From positions 3,075,501 through 3,139,500 of the forward strand of contig NC_084672.1 of the NCBI RefSeq assembly GCF_028389875.1: a stretch of DNA of 64,000 bases. Reading direction: 5' to 3'. Source of the stretch: Rhea pennata (taxonomy: Eukaryota > Chordata > Aves > Rheiformes > Rheidae). The position numbers and the translations under genes were made by a program. Positions 58,233-64,000 of this stretch are shown in pieces (the stretch's first letter is position 1; the number at the start of each line of letters is the position of its first letter). The notes below the pieces were generated by a model. The model searched no databases and was not told the DNA's origin. It saw nothing but the letters and a program-made list of their open reading frames with translations.

Positions 58233-61200
58233 ACATGAGTCAGTTATTCACCAGTCTCAAGGGCTTAAACTGAATGTCTCTGTGGATTTTTCCATATTTA
58301 ACTATTTAAATACTACTAAAGTATCTACCTTATATACTATATTTGTAACACTCTGATCATCTCTGTGCCAGATAAGCTCCTGGTCCTAGATAAGAAAAAA
58401 ATCTCTTATATGAGGGTTGGAGTAACAGGCTTGTATTTTCTTGCTTTGATCAGTGTCTCTCTGCTTTCATGATCTCACTGGGAAAGTTATTTGATGTTTT
58501 GAGTGTCAGCATGGTTCCTGCAAATGTTTGAAGTCATCTTTGCATTTCATTTGTTTTTTGGCAAAATAGCATCCATCTGCAAGTTAAGAATAGAACATAC
58601 AAAAAAACTGCACAGGACTCCAAAGCACAGAATATCATCAAAATTCTGGACAAAATTCTCAGTCACACTTATGTAACTCTGGAGTACTGTCTTCATCTTT
58701 CCCATTGTTACTCTGAAACCCATTTTCATTTCATTGTGTCAGACTCAAACAACCTACCATATACGGATAAATATGATTTCATCACAACTGTTGTAATTTC
58801 CTAGGGAAAGTTACAATCTCAGAGGAAGTACGTGAAGATACATTTACAGTACATGGGCCTCAATCCTCTAAGAGATATATTGCTGTCAGTTGTTCTCTGT
58901 TAGTAGTTTTCCATAAGAATAAGTCTATGATGTAGGTGGAGAACTGCTGAGCTGTCTGGAGCAGAGATTTCCTCCATATACACAGGCAGAGAATCTGCAG
59001 AGTATAGCTGAGTTCGTTTTTAAAACATCATGTTCAACAGCTCTTTCTTTAGACAAGGAAATAGTTTGCTGGAAATTGATTGGTATTCATTTTGTGTAAC
59101 TCTCTGTTCCTGGTCATCCATGTTATAGAAATGCTGTTACACCCCCAACAAGACAGATTCCCTGGGCTGGAAGCCCCAGCCCCGATTGAGGGAAACACAT
59201 GGTTTCCTTACAATGATTATAATTGCTATTCAGTATATGGTGCAATTGTTTTTGGTGTCCAAAACAGAACAAACAAAACAAAGTGGTTTTGGAAAGGAAA
59301 ACATAGCATTAGGAAAAAAAAAAAAAGGGTTGTAAAATAGGAAGTGGTTGACCTTCAGGAGATAACTCCATCTACACTGTCTGCTATCCTGCATTTTTAG
59401 TGATCAGAAAATGGAAAGAAAAGAATCCATTAAATAGCCCAATACTCCTTAGAAAACGGTGTACCTCCTTTTCTTTAGGTATAACATTTTATATCTTCTC
59501 TTCAACAGCTGCTAGTGTCAAAGGCCAAGCAAGAAGTACAAGGAATGCAGAGCCTGAAGTTTTTCAGCAGTTGCTGAAGGCAAAACCATCTAAAGCTATA
59601 GCAGATGTTTGCTTACTTCCTGTCTGCTTATCAGTCCTGCAAAGACACTTCTATTTTGTAGTTGTTATGCCAAATGTAACTATGGAGATCTAATACAAGC
59701 TGCACAATAGTGATACAGTGAGTAGTGGTTTACATATTTGGTTATGAATGATCAAGCAAAATACTATTCTTTCTAAGAACTCACTTGAATTTTTCAGTAT
59801 GTGCATTAGTCATTCCCCTCTTACAACAAGAAAATGACAGCGTTCAAAGTAATTTAAGAAATATGCCATTACTACAGCTCTATAAAGTTAAATATCATTA
59901 ATGTATTGTTGTTCATTGGCCCCTCTGTAGAGTCCTTTCAAATTTGACGTGCCCTTTCAAGTGGGACATTTGTCGAGAGGAGTCAATGCAATGCACTTAT
60001 GTTACACCAACTAAACAATAGTCAAATAACTTGCTTTGTACTAACTGCAGTCCAGAAGTAAAAAATGTGAATTAGCATCTGCTGAGATACATTTCTGTGG
60101 TGTAATTTTTCATTTACTTCAGCCATGTCCCTTTATGTTATAGGCAGAGGGAAAGGATTAGTTTGTGTGTTCATCTTTTGCATGTTCCTTCTAGCAGACC
60201 AAGAAATAAGTAGCAGTATATCCAAACCCAGTGGTTTCTAAGGCCTTGAATATGCTACAGAAACTCTAAGAAGAAAACTCTTAACTACCACGTTAAAAAT
60301 CAATTACAGTGAACGCTCTGTGTTCAGCAATATAGGTGCACCTAGGCTGGTGTAATTCCTTTTTATATTTACTTGTTGGCTACTATAAATTATAACTTTA
60401 ATCAGAATATATGCAAGTTATAACAGAAATGTTTCTTTACTAGGGCTCTGAGCTAGTTTAACTAGACTGATTTTACACTGATGCATTTAGATTGACATTC
60501 ATTCCCATTAGAGGCAAGACCCTGGGCAACAGGATTATTGCTTATAGGACAGAGTTCTTTTTCCTCTATGAAGTACAAATGAAAAATTTTACTGCAAGTA
60601 AATCTTAGCACAGATGTTTTTGTTCTGAGGTTTTAACAATAACAAAAAAAAGAGTATAGTTTTGGAATTGTTCCTCTGTCTCTGTAGACAGCGTTGATAC
60701 TGGAGACCAAAAATGACAGTCTGGTAGACATGGTTATATATGGCCTTAGGGGAAATGAAAGGTTTCTGAACAGCAGTGGCTCCTCTAGTGCTTGCAGCAT
60801 TTCACATAATATTATCAAGGAAAAGGAGCACCACTGAGCTCAGTTTTGCAACTCTCCTAGCAGCTGGTGCATCGCATTCCCTCATTCCCTCCCAGTAGGT
60901 TCTGTATATGCATGCTTATAGCAGACATGTAGGTAACTATTGTTGGCACACGTAAAATGTTGAAACACTATAAATCTATGGCATTTACAAATGTGCAATT
61001 GACTTGAAAAATGCAAATATCAGACACAGTGGTTCCGCGAGTAGTCCTACTACAGCTGCAGATCATAAGCATTAAGGCCCACATCCTTGAAGGAAACAGT
61101 TGTTTCAGCAGCATTGACTCTAAGGGAAGTACAAATAGAAAATCCTTTTGAGAATCTGATCTTCCATACGAAACCTGTAGACCTAAAGCTAAGCCACTTT

Positions 61201-64000
61201 CCTTTCCCGAAAGCCAAGATAAGCATGGTCAACACAGTGCATGAAACAAGAAAAGAGCAAAGTTGTTGAAGATATGAGAAGCTTTACAAGGAGGACAGAT
61301 TTGCAGGAAAAAAAAAAGATGCATTTCATGTATGGATTGCTGGAAATTGCCTGAAGCATCTGTGAATATACCAAAAGGTACAAAACTGAAAGAGGAAGAG
61401 GTGAAAAAAGGATTAAGCTTGTGGGTACTGAGAGCTTAATATGAGAATGTGGAGGAGATGAGCACAATTCTTCAGGTGAGTGGCTGACAAGGGCGTAATC
61501 AAGATATTCAAAAAGTAGCCTGTTGGAACTCTGAATAGACAAATACTTTTAGAATAGAAGTATTTGAAGCTTTAGAAATATTTGAAAATAGAGACCAGTA
61601 TTTAGATTTAGACTGTAAAGAACAACCAAGCAGGAAGCAGGATGGAAGAGATGGCTTAACAAGGCTTCATTGTAATAAAAATTAATTCAGTTTAATAATT
61701 AATTCTCTTTCAAATTTACACTTTGAAAAAGCTGCCATTCCCTAGCCTTCTGGTAAATGCTTTTGCATCTGTTTTCTATTGTTTCCTCCCTGGAAAAAAT
61801 CTCTGCCACTAACAGGAACCATCAGCAGCACGGAACAAATTCACTTGCCAAGGACATTTCCTCCGATCTCATTATTTATACTGGAAGTATTCTTTTTTGT
61901 ATTACAAGTCAGACTGTGATTTAAAGAATTCACCGTGTATCAAGACAGTTTTGTGTTGTCTTTATGAATCAAATTCAAACTTGATTAAAGGAATCACCTC
62001 CATTACATCAACATTTGGCCAAACTTTTTCAAAGAGGTGATCAAGTAGTCTCTAATTAATCCATAGTTCTCTCTGACTACATCATTATATACAGCTCCTC
62101 ACAGTGGCAGCTGAGAGCCTCCCCTAGGTATGAAGGGTACATACTGTATATGGTCATTCTCTCTCTTTTCTGCTTTTAGCAGGTTGCTGTTAAGATACAA
62201 GTGAGATGGAACAGATGCTTGTTATGCTTTGGGGCAGCTTGGGTTAAACAAACAGGTTTTGTATTACATTCTCAATGTGCTTTGGTTTGTGTTCACTCGG
62301 ATCTTCTCTGTCAGCTCCAGGTTGTAGACCAGTTGCTAAGAAATTGTTTATATCCTCTAAATGTTCATTTTGGATTTGGCAGAGTTATTATGGCAAAGGA
62401 ATACAAATGTAAAGAGTTAAGAAAGTTCAGACTGCAAGAGGGGTCTGTGGAGGTCAGGGGCTCTTCTGGGTAAGCTGCACCAAATCCTCTGAGTGCTCAG
62501 AAAAGGGCAGAAGCTTTGATTTGACCTGTATTCGTGGTGACTCACCAGCGAGATTTTATGTTGCTACTCTGTTTTGCCTCTGTTTCTGAGCAGTTGCTCA
62601 CATTTTAACCAAGCACATGCTTACCTCACCACATGGATAGACCAGTATAATTAGGGACCAATATAATAAGGCCAGTAACTGTAACAGGATAATAAGGGAA
62701 CATTCCAAAGCAGTTACAGAAGAAAAGAATTTCAGATAATTAGAAGAGGAGTTAGACATTGATTTTAAAAGTACCCAAGATAAAATAACAGATACTAAAA
62801 ATACCTATTTTGAGATTAAATCCTCATGACTCAGTACTTGAGCCAACCCTCATTCCTTAGGAATTAGTAGGAAAATTGTCCAAATAGGGTAGACTGTGGC
62901 TTATCTCCTTACTCTAGTGGGCTTACACTTACACTTTAAAGGAGTATCTTATGCTGAAAGAAGACAGACAGACACAGGTCTGACTGTGCAATTGCAAGGT
63001 TTTTGAATATGTTCTGAACAAACTGCAGTCTCTGTAAAATTGGTGTTTTTATTTCTAGCTAGATAAAAACTCTAATAATGAAAGATGAGGGTCTTGAATG
63101 ACAAAATCATTGACAGTGAGGCCTGAGATCTAGAGAAGAGACAGCTCCTGGGTCTTAGTCTGCCAGGACATATTTTTTAAATACCCATGACTCTCTAGCT
63201 AATACTGGAGGAATGATGCATCTAGCCTGCAAATGAAACAGTGAAGTGCCATTATTTTCTTCCTTTTATTTGCACTGTATTTTCTGATTAGGTGAAAGAT
63301 GTTAAAAGTATTTTGAAAGCCTTTCCTAAGGTTTCAGAAAAGCAGTAAAGCCGTGTTGTGAGCATGAGCTACAATTTGGGTCAGATTTTCAGTACAGATG
63401 TGTCAGATGCAATTTCTTGGAAACCCTCCATGAAAATCAGAAGAGTGACCCAATGTTTTCTCACCATACAAAATAACTGTTCTTTTCAGTGATGTCATTT
63501 GGATGGAGTACTGCTTGTATTTATAGAAAGGTGTCTTGTTTGAGCTTGTTTGGGAACAGAATTTTTTATCTGAGAACAGTTTCAAACAGGGAGTCTAGCA
63601 AATCTCTTTCATGCATCTTGACAACTCTCAAACTGATTTGTCAGTCTTCTGAGCTTAAATGATTTTGTTTTATTTCCAGATAATGGCTACTTATGTAAAT
63701 GAGATGCCTTATATTATAAATGTGGAAGTGATTCCATAATATTAATTACAGGCTTTACGGTTTAAATAGTTAATAAATTAGCAAACAATAATTAGCAAAT
63801 AAATTAGCTTTACTTAGAGAATCTCAGCTTAAGTACACCAAGTTGTTAGCCCATTACTCAAAAATGAGATAGTTTTAAATTAATTACAATACTTGGCTCT
63901 TCTATAGCTGCTTCTCTTGAGGATCTGTGATGTTCTACAAACATTAATTAAGCGTAATAATACTCCTGAGTAGTTAGCTGATAGATACACTTCAGTTAAC

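Larger units (their letters stand above)
51690..64000. other. Intergenic region beyond RAB11A and tRNA-Gln
   Basis: About 12.3 kb of mostly AT-rich DNA with no recognisable coding exon, RNA gene or intact element. Simple sequence occurs at 55391-55444 (GTT then GTTTT units) and 58166-58232 (TTG/CTG/ATA trinucleotides), with a G9 run at 57069-57077. The longest open frames, 52742-53314 (-), 56504-56932 (-) and 54447-54824 (+), have no domain I recognise. By synteny the next gene to the right should be DENND4A, but no exon of it is seen. Confidence 0.75.

Noticed and set aside
51690-64000. DENND4A first exon expected from synteny
   Set aside because: I could not find any exon-like coding segment; the gene probably starts beyond the window.

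Overview
This is a piece of a vertebrate nuclear genome, most likely from a bird. Short spliced exons sit in long introns, GT/AG splice sites are well formed, and there are old CR1-family LINE remnants (clearest at 19721-19781). No prokaryotic operons, CRISPR arrays or intact mobile-element genes are visible. Almost all open frames of 60-300 codons are chance frames, especially in GC-rich blocks; real protein coding is about 1.6 kb of the 64 kb. The species cannot be fixed from sequence alone.

Left part (1 to about 28.5 kb, + strand): the 3' end of MEGF11, a single-pass membrane protein with many EGF-like repeats related to MEGF10, Draper and CED-1. Six exons encode the last two EGF-like repeats, the transmembrane helix and the whole tyrosine-rich cytoplasmic tail. 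All five complete introns are phase 1. Upstream exons lie before base 1. A 17.7 kb intron holds microsatellites and Z-DNA-prone tracts. From about 21 kb to 32 kb the DNA becomes a patchwork of CpG-rich blocks, and the last two exons share that shift (GC3 about 76-79% against 41-47% in the first three).

Middle part (about 32.3-51.6 kb, - strand): a complete RAB11A gene of five coding exons that join to exactly 651 coding bases (216 codons plus stop), with a 3' UTR ending near 32.3 kb and a CpG-island promoter near 50.75-51.6 kb. MEGF11 and RAB11A are tail to tail, as I recall them in human. Introns carry perfect or near-perfect tandem duplications (37 bp x 3.7, 28 bp x 2, 48 bp x 2) and ancient CR1/L3-like fragments.

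Just beyond the RAB11A start codon, on the + strand, is an intact tRNA-Gln(CTG) gene, transcribed divergently from the same promoter island. The last 12.3 kb (51.7-64 kb) is AT-rich intergenic DNA with no recognisable gene; by vertebrate synteny the next gene rightwards would be DENND4A, but none of it is seen here.

I do not see a previously undescribed system. The most worthwhile items are the Pol II/Pol III divergent RAB11A-tRNA-Gln promoter, the dense run of orphan CpG-rich blocks around the MEGF11/RAB11A convergent end with its matching GC3 shift, and the young tandem repeats in RAB11A introns.
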